A stretch of 34,387 nt of DNA, taken from assembly GCF_003721595.1 (NCBI RefSeq), contig NZ_RJJR01000027.1:1-34387 (forward strand), given 5' to 3'. Under the pieces are notes generated by a model. The model did not search any database. It was not told the origin of the DNA and saw only the letters and a program-made list of their open reading frames with translations. Each line of letters begins with the position of its first letter. Position 1 is the stretch's first letter. This DNA comes from Hanamia caeni (GTDB lineage Bacteria; Bacteroidota; Bacteroidia; Chitinophagales; Chitinophagaceae). Below, one piece after another: positions 1 through 9,015 of the stretch. The translations under genes were made by a program, and so were the position numbers.

Positions 1-2862
1 GATACCGCTGCGATGCTGAGTCCTTATGCAAATGCATCGGCAGTAAATAACTCGATAGCAACCAAAGTAAATATTTCCGACACTGCTTCCATGTTGGGTT
101 CTTATGCAAGAACGCAGCGCGTGATTGATTCTTTGAGTTTGGTTGGAAGCAGGTTGAATTTAAAATTAAATATTGCTGATACCGCTGCGATGCTGAGTCC
201 TTATGCAAATGCATCGGCAGTAAATAACTCGATAGCAACCAAGTTAAATATTTCCGACACCGCTTCCATGTTGAGTTCCTATGCAAGAACGCAGCGCGTG
301 ATTGATTCTTTGAGTTTGGTTCAAAGCAGGATCAACTTAAAATTAAATATCGCTGATACCGCTGCTATGCTTGCACCATATGCAACAGTGGCCAACTCTA
401 CTTCAGGTTTAAATACCAAAGTAAATATTTCTGACACTGCTTCCATGCTGGGTTCTTATGCAAGAACGCAGCGCATGATTGATTCTTTGAGTTTGGTTCA
501 AAGCAGGATCAACTTAAAATTAAATATCGCTGATACCGCTGCTATGCTTGCATCATATGCAAATGCATCGACAGTAAATAACTCGATAGCAACCAAGTTA
601 AATATTTCCGACACCGCTTCCATGCTGAGTTCCTATGCAAGAACGCAGCGCGTGATTGATTCTTTAAATTTGGTTCAAAGCAGGTTGAATTTAAAATTAA
701 ATGTTGCTGATACCGCTGCGATGCTGAGTCCTTATGCAAATGCATCGGCAGTAAATAACTCGATAGCAACTAAAGTAAATATTTCCGATACTGCTTCCAT
801 GTTGGGTTCTTATGCAAGAACGCAGCGCGTGATTGATTCTTTGAGCCTGGTGCAAAGCAGGATCAACTTAAAATTAAATATCGCTGATACCGCTGCGATG
901 CTGGCACCATATGCAACAGTGGCCAACTCTACTTCAGGTTTAAATACCAAAGTAAATATTTCCGACACCGCTTCCATGTTGGGTTCTTATGCAAGAACGC
1001 AGCGCATGATTGATTCTTTGAGCCTGGTTGGAAGCAGGTTGAATTTAAAATTAAATATCGCTGATACCGCTGCGATGCTGAGTCCTTATGCAAATGCGTC
1101 GACAGTAAATAACTCGATAGCAACCAAGTTAAATATTTCCGACACCGCTTCCATGCTGAGTTCTTATGCAAGAACGCAGCGCATGATTGATTCTTTGAGT
1201 TTGGTTCAAAGCAGGATCAACTTAAAATTAAATATCGCTGATACCGCTGCTATGCTTGCACCATATGCAACAGTGGCCAACTCTACTTCAGGTTTAAATA
1301 CCAAAGTAAATATTTCTGACACTGCTTCCATGCTGGGTTCTTATGCAAGAACACAGCGCATGATTGATTCTTTGAGTTTGGTTCAAAGCAGGATCAACTT
1401 AAAATTAAATATCGCTGATACCGCTGCTATGCTTGCACCATATGCAACAGTGGCCAGCTCTACTTCGGCTTTAAATACCAAAGTAAATATTTCTGACACC
1501 GCTTCCATGTTGGGTTCTTATGCAAGAACACAGCGTATGATTGATTCATTGAGTTTGGTTCAAAGCAGGATCAACTTAAAATTAAATATCGCTGATACCG
1601 CTGCTATGCTGAGTCCCTATGCAACGATTGCAGGATCCAACGCAGGTTTAAATACCAAAGTAAATATTTCCGATACTGCTTCCATGCTGAGTTCTTATGC
1701 AAGAACGCAGCGCGTGATTGATTCTTTGAGTTTGGTTCAAAGCAGGATCAACTTAAAATTAAATATCGCTGACACCGCTGCGATGCTGGCACCATATGCA
1801 ACAGTAGCCAACTCTACTTCAGGTTTAAATACCAAAGTAAATATTTCCGACACTGCTTCCATGTTGGGTTCTTATGCAAGAACGCAGCGCATGATTGATT
1901 CTTTGAGCCTGGTTGGAAGCAGGTTGAATTTAAAATTAAATATCGCTGATACCGCTGCGATGCTGAGTCCTTATGCAAATGCGTCGACAGTAAATAACTC
2001 GATAGCAACCAAGTTAAATATTTCCGACACCGCTTCCATGCTGAGTTCTTATGCAAGAACGCAGCGCATGATTGATTCTTTGAGTTTGGTTCAAAGCAGG
2101 ATCAACTTAAAATTAAATATCGCTGATACCGCTGCTATGCTTGCACCATATGCAACAGTGGCCAACTCTACTTCAGGTTTAAATACCAAAGTAAATATTT
2201 CTGACACTGCTTCCATGCTGGGTTCTTATGCAAGAACGCAGCGCATGATTGATTCTTTGAGCCTGGTTCAAAGCAGGATCAACTTAAAATTAAATATCGC
2301 TGATACCGCTGCTATGCTGAGTCCCTATGCAACGATTGCAGGATCCAACGCAGGTTTAAATACCAAAGTAAATATTTCCGATACTGCTTCCATGCTGAGT
2401 TCTTATGCAAGAACGCAGCGCGTGATTGATTCTTTAAATTTGGTTCAAAGCAGGATCAACTTAAAATTAAATATCGCTGACACCGCTGCGATGCTGGCAC
2501 CATATGCAAATGCATCGGCAGTAAATAACTCAATAGCGACCAAAGTAAATATTTCTGACACTGCTTCCATGCTCAGTTCTTATGCAAGAACGCAGCGCGT
2601 GATTGATTCTTTAAATTTGGTTCAAAGCAGGATCAACTTAAAATTAAATATCGCTGATACCGCTGCGATGCTGAGTCCTTATGCAAATGCATCGGCAGTA
2701 AATAACTCGATAGCAACCAAGTTAAATATTTCCGACACTGCTTCCATGCTGGGTTCCTATGCAAGAACGCAGCGCATGATTGATTCTTTGAGCCTGGTTC
2801 AAAGCAGGATCAACTTAAAATTAAATATCGCTGATACCGCTGCTATGCTAAGCCCGTACGCG
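1..2862 (+). repeat. 177-bp coding tandem repeat, 16 full units plus a partial 17th
   Basis: GATACCGCTGC recurs every 177 bp (1, 178, 355, 532 ... 2656, 2833), with gac for gat at some units. The period is exactly 59 codons, so the frame is never lost. Units are nearly identical even at silent sites, pointing to recent amplification or gene conversion. The array is already running at base 1, so the total copy number is unknown. The last, truncated unit switches to unique sequence at about 2863 (AKQGTLSN). Confidence 0.95.
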
Positions 2863-3753
2863 AAACAAGGAACACTTTCCAACTTTGTTAACTTAACTAC
2901 TGCACAAACTATTGGCGGCATTAAAACATACAATTCAGATATGGTAGTTAATGGCATTAAAATAGGAAGAGGCACAGGTAATAATAGCCAGAATACGGCC
3001 TTTGGTAGTTCGGCCCTGGGTTCAGGAACCGGTTCGCGCAATACAGCAATTGGTTATGGGGCCATGCAAAGTTATAGTGGCGCTTCCTTCGATAATAATA
3101 CAAGTGTCGGTTATTCTAATTTGCCAAGGTTAACCACCGGGAATGCAAATACGTCTGTGGGCGCTGAAGCAATGATGTCGGTTTCTACAGGCACATATAA
3201 CACCGGCATCGGCCAGCAATCTCTATTAAGCTCAACAGGGAATTTTAATACAGCGTTGGGTTCTGCTGCCGGTAGCTCAGTCACTTCAGGCTCTCAGAAT
3301 ACATTCATTGGCGCTAACTCAAATGTATCAACAGCCACTCTAACCAATGCCACCGCTATTGGCTATGCAGCTATCGCTGATGCAAGCAATAAAATTCAAT
3401 TGGGAAATGCAAGCGTAACCGCTGTAAACACCAGTGGAAATATCACCGCAAAATCCTTTATAAAATCGGGCGGCACTTCTTCTCAATATTTAATGGCTGA
3501 TGGCTCTGTATCTTCAGGGCCGGCAGCTATCAATGACGCAACTGATGAATTTACCGCGACTGCAGCTCAAACAAGTTTTACGCTGACTCAAATTCCATCC
3601 ACGCACAGCAAAATAAAAATGTATATCAACGGAATAAGAATAAGTAATTCTGCTTACAGTTGGAGCGGAAAGACTTTGACTTATGTTCCTGCAAATAACG
3701 GCAGCTATACATTGACGGCCAGCGACAGAATTCAATTCGATTATTTTTATTAA
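1..3753 (+). CDS. Giant repetitive surface fibre/adhesin, 3' part (5' end outside window)
   Basis: The frame is open from base 1, so the ATG at 13 is an internal Met and the gene begins upstream. Codons 1 to about 954 are sixteen tandem 59-residue units plus a partial one. Each unit joins a 33-residue half (KxNISDTASML.SYARTQR...) and a 26-residue half (KLNIADTAAML.PYA...), both sharing the core KxNIxDTAxML.xYA. The regular, hydrophilic, heptad-friendly sequence suggests a trimeric coiled stalk (inference). About 300 unique C-terminal residues follow. Roughly nt 2970-3410 encode short repeats of the type NTAIGYGA, NTSVGYS and NTFIGANS, which resemble YadA-head/Hep_Hag repeats. A small domain with TSFTLTQIP and IKMYINGIRI then ends in DYFY. 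No autotransporter barrel is seen. A cell-surface or tail-fibre-like adhesin is likely; the exact function is unknown. The stop lies 10 nt before the next gene, suggesting one operon. Confidence 0.85.
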   Translation, partial: DTAAMLSPYANASAVNNSIATKVNISDTASMLGSYARTQRVIDSLSLVGSRLNLKLNIADTAAMLSPYANASAVNNSIATKLNISDTASMLSSYARTQRVIDSLSLVQSRINLKLNIADTAAMLAPYATVANSTSGLNTKVNISDTASMLGSYARTQRMIDSLSLVQSRINLKLNIADTAAMLASYANASTVNNSIATKLNISDTASMLSSYARTQRVIDSLNLVQSRLNLKLNVADTAAMLSPYANASAVNNSIATKVNISDTASMLGSYARTQRVIDSLSLVQSRINLKLNIADTAAMLAPYATVANSTSGLNTKVNISDTASMLGSYARTQRMIDSLSLVGSRLNLKLNIADTAAMLSPYANASTVNNSIATKLNISDTASMLSSYARTQRMIDSLSLVQSRINLKLNIADTAAMLAPYATVANSTSGLNTKVNISDTASMLGSYARTQRMIDSLSLVQSRINLKLNIADTAAMLAPYATVASSTSALNTKVNISDTASMLGSYARTQRMIDSLSLVQSRINLKLNIADTAAMLSPYATIAGSNAGLNTKVNISDTASMLSSYARTQRVIDSLSLVQSRINLKLNIADTAAMLAPYATVANSTSGLNTKVNISDTASMLGSYARTQRMIDSLSLVGSRLNLKLNIADTAAMLSPYANASTVNNSIATKLNISDTASMLSSYARTQRMIDSLSLVQSRINLKLNIADTAAMLAPYATVANSTSGLNTKVNISDTASMLGSYARTQRMIDSLSLVQSRINLKLNIADTAAMLSPYATIAGSNAGLNTKVNISDTASMLSSYARTQRVIDSLNLVQSRINLKLNIADTAAMLAPYANASAVNNSIATKVNISDTASMLSSYARTQRVIDSLNLVQSRINLKLNIADTAAMLSPYANASAVNNSIATKLNISDTASMLGSYARTQRMIDSLSLVQSRINLKLNIADTAAMLSPYAKQGTLSNFVNLTTAQTIGGIKTYNSDMVVNGIKIGRGTGNNSQNTAFGSSALGSGTGSRNTAIGYGAMQSYSGASFDNNTSVGYSNLPRLTTGNANTSVGAEAMMSVSTGTYNTGIGQQSLLSSTGNFNTALGSAAGSSVTSGSQNTFIGANSNVSTATLTNATAIGYAAIADASNKIQLGNASVTAVNTSGNITAKSFIKSGGTSSQYLMADGSVSSGPAAINDATDEFTATAAQTSFTLTQIPSTHSKIKMYINGIRISNSAYSWSGKTLTYVPANNGSYTLTASDRIQFDYFY

Positions 3754-3763
3754 TCCCATTGTT

Positions 3764-5251
3764 ATGAAGCAATTATTTTTCGTTTTTCTCAGCATATTTT
3801 TTATCACCAACTTATGGGGGCAAGCCTTAGATAAGCATGGACAGGTAACCAATAACTCATCTTTGTATATTAACAAGAACGGAGCTATGGGCCAGGACGG
3901 GCTGAATAAAAACGGTGCTGTGGTTTATGTTGGTAGTAATAATTATGCGCTTGACTTCAAAGGCGATGACGACTACATATCATTACCGGCAGGAGTTTAT
4001 TTTACCGGAGACTTCACCATTGAATGCTGGGTATATCCAAAGAGCTTTGCAAACTGGGCAAGGATAATTGATTTTGGGAATGGCGCCGGCAGCAATAATG
4101 TTTTATTATCTTATACGTATGGCACCAGCGGAGCGCCTGGCTTTTATGTTGAAGGAGCTCAATTCCAGGCCACACAAACACTTCCACTTAATCAATGGTC
4201 TCACATAGCCGCCACGTTAAATGGCACTACAGCTACTATTTATATCAATGGTATAGTAGCCGGTACCGCTACATTTCCAACGCCTGTAAATATAATCCGT
4301 AATAATTGCTACATAGGTAAAAGCAATTGGGGCGGCGATCCTTATGCAAACGCCATTTTCGATGAACTGCGCATTTGGAATACAGCAAAAACGCAATCTG
4401 AGATACTATCTTCGATGAATACACAATTGTTGGGCAATGAACCGGGATTGGTAGCTTACTATAATTTTAACCAAGGAATACCTTCGGCTAATAATGCAGG
4501 AATTACTTCCCTTATTGATAAAACAACCAATGCATATAATGGCACGCTGCATAATTTTGCGTTGATTGGAACCACCAGCAATTGGGTGAATGGCACTCCG
4601 CTTAATGATGGCACCTCTGCTTCTTCTGCATCCAGTAGCGCCTATGCAATTAAACAAGCCTTTCCCTCTTCCCCGGATGGTTATTATTGGATAAAAAACC
4701 CAAACATCAATGGCGGCGCACCTTTTCAGATCTATGCTGATATGACAACAGATGGCGGGGGCTGGACGCTGATCATGTGTAATAGAAATCCAAATGCCGG
4801 ATGGACAAATGCGAATGCCGTTTTAAGAAGTCAAACAAGCCCAACTAATGATGGAGATTATTCTATCATTGCATGGGCAGATTATATCAGGAAAAGCGCC
4901 ACAGGTTTTCAATACATGATGGATGCTAATACCAGGGGAAGCTATGGCGGTATCTGGACGGTAAACCAGCCTTATAGTTTTGTAAGCCGGGTAAATACGA
5001 ATACTGACATTACAATCAATACCAAATTTGGAAATTGGAATTATTTTGAAGGCGGTGGTTTTGGGCCGCGAATGCCCTGGTGGACCACCCGAACCAGCGA
5101 AGGAATTATAACTACCAGCCAAAGCGGAACCTCTTACTGGTGGGGAACCTTAATTGCCAGCAGCGGATGGAGTCCTTCACCGTGGCTGTCAGGTGATGGA
5201 GGAACCTTATCCATGCAAGGCCCCGGTATTATCTGGTATTGGGTAAGGTAA
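3764..5251 (+). CDS. Secreted LamG-like plus fibrinogen-like domain protein
   Basis: The product has 495 residues. Residues 1-20 are a signal peptide (MKQLFFVFLSIFFITNLWGQ). Residues about 61-235 form a LamG/concanavalin-like jelly roll, with FTIECWVYP, WSHIAATLNG, YINGIVAGT and FDELRIWN as its typical strands. Residues about 294-495 resemble the start of a fibrinogen-like (FReD) domain: YYWIKNP, then the hallmark MTTDGGGWTLIM at 327-338. The C-terminal half is rich in Trp and Gly and diverges from animal FReDs. Both domain families usually bind sugars or proteins outside the cell, so a ligand-binding partner for the upstream fibre is a reasonable inference. It starts 10 nt after the fibre stop, so it is probably co-transcribed. 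No C-terminal sorting domain is obvious. Confidence 0.85.
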   Translation: MKQLFFVFLSIFFITNLWGQALDKHGQVTNNSSLYINKNGAMGQDGLNKNGAVVYVGSNNYALDFKGDDDYISLPAGVYFTGDFTIECWVYPKSFANWARIIDFGNGAGSNNVLLSYTYGTSGAPGFYVEGAQFQATQTLPLNQWSHIAATLNGTTATIYINGIVAGTATFPTPVNIIRNNCYIGKSNWGGDPYANAIFDELRIWNTAKTQSEILSSMNTQLLGNEPGLVAYYNFNQGIPSANNAGITSLIDKTTNAYNGTLHNFALIGTTSNWVNGTPLNDGTSASSASSSAYAIKQAFPSSPDGYYWIKNPNINGGAPFQIYADMTTDGGGWTLIMCNRNPNAGWTNANAVLRSQTSPTNDGDYSIIAWADYIRKSATGFQYMMDANTRGSYGGIWTVNQPYSFVSRVNTNTDITINTKFGNWNYFEGGGFGPRMPWWTTRTSEGIITTSQSGTSYWWGTLIASSGWSPSPWLSGDGGTLSMQGPGIIWYWVR

Positions 5252-5301
5252 CCCATCAAACATTAATTGCAGTAAACGAACAAAGAGGAATCATTTCTAT
5301 T

Positions 5302-6249
5302 TTAGTTTTTATTGCCGGTTACATAATCATAAATAATTCGCGAAACCCGCGCCAGTGTTTCATTGGCAGCATTTTCATCTTCAACACCTTTTGATAATAA
5401 AACCAATACATACTTCCGCCCGTCGGGAAGGAACACAATTCCTGAGTCGTGCGAAATCTTAGTGATAGAACCTGTTTTGTTAGCCACTTTCACATTAGCG
5501 GGAAGCTTTGCAGGAATTTTTTCCCTTAACTGCTGGTGCATTAAAATTTGTATCATTGAATCGCATGCCGGTTTATTCACCACCGTTCCTTTGTCAAGGT
5601 GATCAAAAATTATCATCAGGTCATAGGCCGTTACCGTATTATTCAGCCCCAATTCATAGGCTTTACTGTCTTCTACGCCCCGCAAGGCTTGTATGTTTTT
5701 TGCCCCGATAGAACGCATGGTGCTATTTGCATTTTTAGCATCAATCAGATCTACGATAAGATTCGTAGCAAAATTGCTGCTCTGCGTAATCATCCGGTAC
5801 AGTAAATTGTAGATGGTTTCCTTCTGCCCAATCCGGCGATACAAATCTCTTTCGCTGTCATCAGTAGAATCGAGGTGGTAGAGGCTTTCATCAACAATAC
5901 TTCTAAAATCATTGTGAATTAAAATGGAATCGTTAAGAGAAAATTTACCTTCATCGGCCTGCTTAAAAGTTTCTATTAAAAATGCAGTTTTGATCGTGCT
6001 GGCTGCATGAAAATTTTCATGGGCATTCATCAAAAATTGTTCACCGGTAGCAAGATCTTCAAATGCTACCGCAAAGGTGCCGGCGGGTTGTTTGGCAAAT
6101 TCAGCCAAAATTTCTTTATGCATTTTAGCGGTATCAATAGGAGGATGAATAAAAATATTCTGCATGGCGGAAAAAGTAAAAAGGAAAGAATAAAAGAAGG
6201 TCATAAGTTTAATAAATTTCACAGGAAAAAATCTCCTGGATTCAATCAT
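5302..6249 (-). CDS. Class A beta-lactamase-related serine hydrolase
   Basis: The product has 315 residues. The N-terminus (basic residues followed by FFYSFLFTFSA) looks like a signal peptide, so export to the periplasm is expected. Three active-site boxes of the penicillin-recognising fold are visible: S84-T-I-K87 (nucleophile and general base), S157-S-N159 (the SDN position) and K258-T-G260. The omega-loop region reads RGVEDSKAYELGLNN at 190-204. E193 may stand in for the class A Glu166, but the usual E-x-x-L-N pattern is not there. It could be a beta-lactamase or a small D-Ala-D-Ala peptidase; sequence alone does not decide. A shorter start at 6204 (Met16) is possible. It converges with the LamG gene, whose stop is 50 nt away. 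Confidence 0.85.
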   Translation of the reverse strand: MIESRRFFPVKFIKLMTFFYSFLFTFSAMQNIFIHPPIDTAKMHKEILAEFAKQPAGTFAVAFEDLATGEQFLMNAHENFHAASTIKTAFLIETFKQADEGKFSLNDSILIHNDFRSIVDESLYHLDSTDDSERDLYRRIGQKETIYNLLYRMITQSSNFATNLIVDLIDAKNANSTMRSIGAKNIQALRGVEDSKAYELGLNNTVTAYDLMIIFDHLDKGTVVNKPACDSMIQILMHQQLREKIPAKLPANVKVANKTGSITKISHDSGIVFLPDGRKYVLVLLSKGVEDENAANETLARVSRIIYDYVTGNKN

Positions 6250-6522
6250 TAAAATTATGGATTACAAGCTAAATCCCCGCGACAGTAAATAAACTTTTAA
6301 TCCGGTTTTTTAATTTGATACAAATGCCATTCAGTCGGGAAGCCCACTCAGCCCTTATTTTTTTTTAAATAAAGTAATACAATTATCCTTTTTACCCGGA
6401 ATAAAAAAGAAACTTATTGGTTCATTTACCAGCGACTATGTTATTCATCAATTCATTCATCACGTTTATATTAACGCAACAGTAAACAAAGAAAAAACCT
6501 GGTTTTATTTTTAGTAAGATTT

Positions 6523-8949
6523 CTAACGTTTTCTCAGCGTTAAGTAATCCAGGTAATAAACTACTTTTAGGCTTAGCTCATTAGAATGAGGGCTGCGCAA
6601 TACCTGGTTGAAATTTTTGAAGTAAGTCCGGTACTGCGTTTCGTCGAGGTACACCTCAGCGCCGAGCGCATTTTTCCATGAAAGCGTCAGCCGGCTTCCC
6701 GGTAAAAAATCCCAGGTATAGAACATGTCAATATTAAATGTATTGAAGTTTACATCACGTCCGGCATAAAAATTCGTCTCCGTCCAATATCCATCTTGTT
6801 TCACGTCATAAAAATGATGATACACAACGTTGCTCCAGTAATGGCGTAAGCGGACGTTACAATGCATTAAGGCGTTAATAGAATAGGCTGCTCCTAAAAT
6901 TGAATAATCCGTTTTTACAGTCCGTTGTCCCAGTATCGGGAGATGAGAATTGATATCCCTGAAGACATATCCATAGTTTGCCTCATCTTTATCCAGGTGG
7001 CCTTCTGCATTCATTTCAAAACGATCATTAAATTTATACGTTGCGCCCAGAGTAAAACCATAATAAGGCTCATCGGGCAATGAAGTAAGACCACTTTCTG
7101 CGGCATAATTTATAAACAATTTTTTTCGTGTATCGGTGCTTCCGGTAATATTTAAAAAATATTGAGCGGGCCTTTTCAAAACACTTCCCGGCGTCCTTAA
7201 TTCAAAATAATCATTAGACCAGGAAGGCGCTATTTGAAGCGTTCCGGATACATAGGAAAAATCTTTCATCAACAAAAATGCTGTAGTGTTTATGACAAAA
7301 TTTTGCCATTTGAAAGGTTTGTATAAATATTGGTTGGTGGCGCCAAAAGTATATCGCTGATTCAGGAAATGTTTTGTGGGTTTATAAAGTACATAGCTAA
7401 TGTTGCCCGTATAATTGAATTGATTATTATTTTGAAGAAATCCCAGGTCATTCGGATCATAGGTGTCAGACATGGCAAGCGCCAAAAAGGAATATTGCAA
7501 TTTCCCACTTACTTTTTGAAATCCCGCATTAGTTTTAAAACCATCATAATTCCCGTTTTTACCCCAAACATTGCTATAAATACCATCAATACTCAAATGA
7601 TGGCGGTTGTTTTTATCATATAAGGAAAGCCCAAGCGCAGACACGTTTGCATTGCGGCTATTGCCGTTTCTTAAAACATTTGTATTGGTAAAAGTTACCG
7701 AAGAACGGTTTTTCAATGCCTGGTCAAGAACAATAATGTTGTAATTGGTTAAAGGTTCCGTTTGAATATGAATAGTTGAATCCGTTAATTTATCAAAAAT
7801 TTCGGCATTCATATTTGAAGTAACGGCATTGAAAATTCCAATACCAAGATTGCCTTTTGTGCGGCCCGAAAATTTGGTGCCATTGATTAACCTCGTGATG
7901 CCGGGATTATTTATAATTTGATAACCAGGGTTAGAAGATGCTTTCTGCAACACATCATACGAACCTGAAGGAGCATCGCCAATTCTTCTTGAATAAAAGA
8001 TGCCCGCTTTATTGAATAATTCAGTTCCTTCAGTAAAAAAAGGCCTGAAATCTTCAAATTTGATATCAAAAGGGCTGAGATTTAAGACAATGTTATCAGA
8101 CTGAACCTGCGCAAAGTCAGGGATTAGTGTAAGGTCGAGCGTAAAGCTTTCATTGATTCCATATTTTACATCCATGCCACCGCTTTTCAGAAAGCTAACC
8201 TCCTTTTTAGTTCCTACGGGAGAAATATTTACGCCGCTGGAAAGATAAGGCAGAAAAGATAGCCTTACAGGAGGCGTAATATTGTGAAGATCTTTCCAAT
8301 CACCCCACTTATTCATGTCGCCGCCGATTTTTGGATCATCCGGGCTCCACGTTGACAATTCATTTGTAACTCTTCTGAACCGGCTAAACTGAAGGCCCCA
8401 GGTCTGCAAATTACTTTTTGAAAACCGGATTGCGCTAAAAGGGATTTTCATTTCTACTACCCAGCCGTCATTTCTCAGGCTTACTTTACTTTCCCAAACC
8501 GCATTCCACGAATCATCTTCCTGAGTAGACAATTTTGCATCTTTTTGTACGCCGGCCGCTGATACTTTAAAACTAAAGCCGTTTTGTTTATCATTATAAG
8601 TGTCTACGCCCACACCAAAAACATCTACATCCTTATCTTCAATATCATCCCGCGCGGTCAGGCGGCGTTTTATGTTTTCCGGGTCATCAAAAATATAGGC
8701 TAATACATACACCGCCGAATTATCATAAGCAATTTTTACCTCAGTATGGCTGGCATCTTTGCCAAATACTGGTGTAGAAGTAATAAAACCGGAAATGGAT
8801 GGAACATGCTTCCATTCTTCATCTGCCGGATCTCCGTCAATACGTATAGATTCAGTTATTTTAATAGCCGCTACCGACTTCGTTTGAGCAAAAGAAGAAA
8901 AGAAGGGAAAGCAAAATAATAAAATAGAAATAAGTAAAAACTTACTCAT
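6523..8949 (-). CDS. DUF5916 outer-membrane protein with CBM9-like N-terminal domain
   Basis: The open frame reaches 9015. I chose the ATG at 8949 because it gives a clean signal peptide (MSKFLLISILLFCFPFFSSFAQ) and leaves 66 nt after the upstream gene; from there the protein has 808 residues. The first ~200 mature residues resemble a family 9 carbohydrate-binding module (IRIDGDPADEEW, FSFKVSAAGVQKD, WVVEMKIPFSAIRF). The rest is alternating beta-strand sequence typical of an outer-membrane barrel (FTLDLTLIPDFAQV, ending LDYLTLRKR). This matches the DUF5916 family common in Bacteroidota, whose biochemical role is not established; ligand binding or transport at the outer membrane is an inference. 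It lies just downstream of proline dehydrogenase on the same strand. Confidence 0.85.
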   Translation of the reverse strand: MSKFLLISILLFCFPFFSSFAQTKSVAAIKITESIRIDGDPADEEWKHVPSISGFITSTPVFGKDASHTEVKIAYDNSAVYVLAYIFDDPENIKRRLTARDDIEDKDVDVFGVGVDTYNDKQNGFSFKVSAAGVQKDAKLSTQEDDSWNAVWESKVSLRNDGWVVEMKIPFSAIRFSKSNLQTWGLQFSRFRRVTNELSTWSPDDPKIGGDMNKWGDWKDLHNITPPVRLSFLPYLSSGVNISPVGTKKEVSFLKSGGMDVKYGINESFTLDLTLIPDFAQVQSDNIVLNLSPFDIKFEDFRPFFTEGTELFNKAGIFYSRRIGDAPSGSYDVLQKASSNPGYQIINNPGITRLINGTKFSGRTKGNLGIGIFNAVTSNMNAEIFDKLTDSTIHIQTEPLTNYNIIVLDQALKNRSSVTFTNTNVLRNGNSRNANVSALGLSLYDKNNRHHLSIDGIYSNVWGKNGNYDGFKTNAGFQKVSGKLQYSFLALAMSDTYDPNDLGFLQNNNQFNYTGNISYVLYKPTKHFLNQRYTFGATNQYLYKPFKWQNFVINTTAFLLMKDFSYVSGTLQIAPSWSNDYFELRTPGSVLKRPAQYFLNITGSTDTRKKLFINYAAESGLTSLPDEPYYGFTLGATYKFNDRFEMNAEGHLDKDEANYGYVFRDINSHLPILGQRTVKTDYSILGAAYSINALMHCNVRLRHYWSNVVYHHFYDVKQDGYWTETNFYAGRDVNFNTFNIDMFYTWDFLPGSRLTLSWKNALGAEVYLDETQYRTYFKNFNQVLRSPHSNELSLKVVYYLDYLTLRKR

Positions 8950-9015
8950 ATAGTTAGTTATACACGGTTTTTTTAAAAATGAAAAAAAGACGAAATTATT
9001 GTTGACAATTATCAA

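Noticed and set aside
1..2862. CRISPR array
   Set aside because: The 177-bp units are contiguous, coding and without unique spacers.
542..3041. Minus-strand ORFs of 75-80 codons within the fibre repeats (542-769, 929-1171, 1814-2056, 2799-3041)
   Set aside because: They are antisense shadows of the tandem repeat; two are near-identical only because the DNA is duplicated, and they have no plausible start context.
6250..6522. Small gene or promoter in the 273-bp spacer before the serine hydrolase
   Set aside because: Only ORFs under 13 codons and no TAnnTTTG box were seen.
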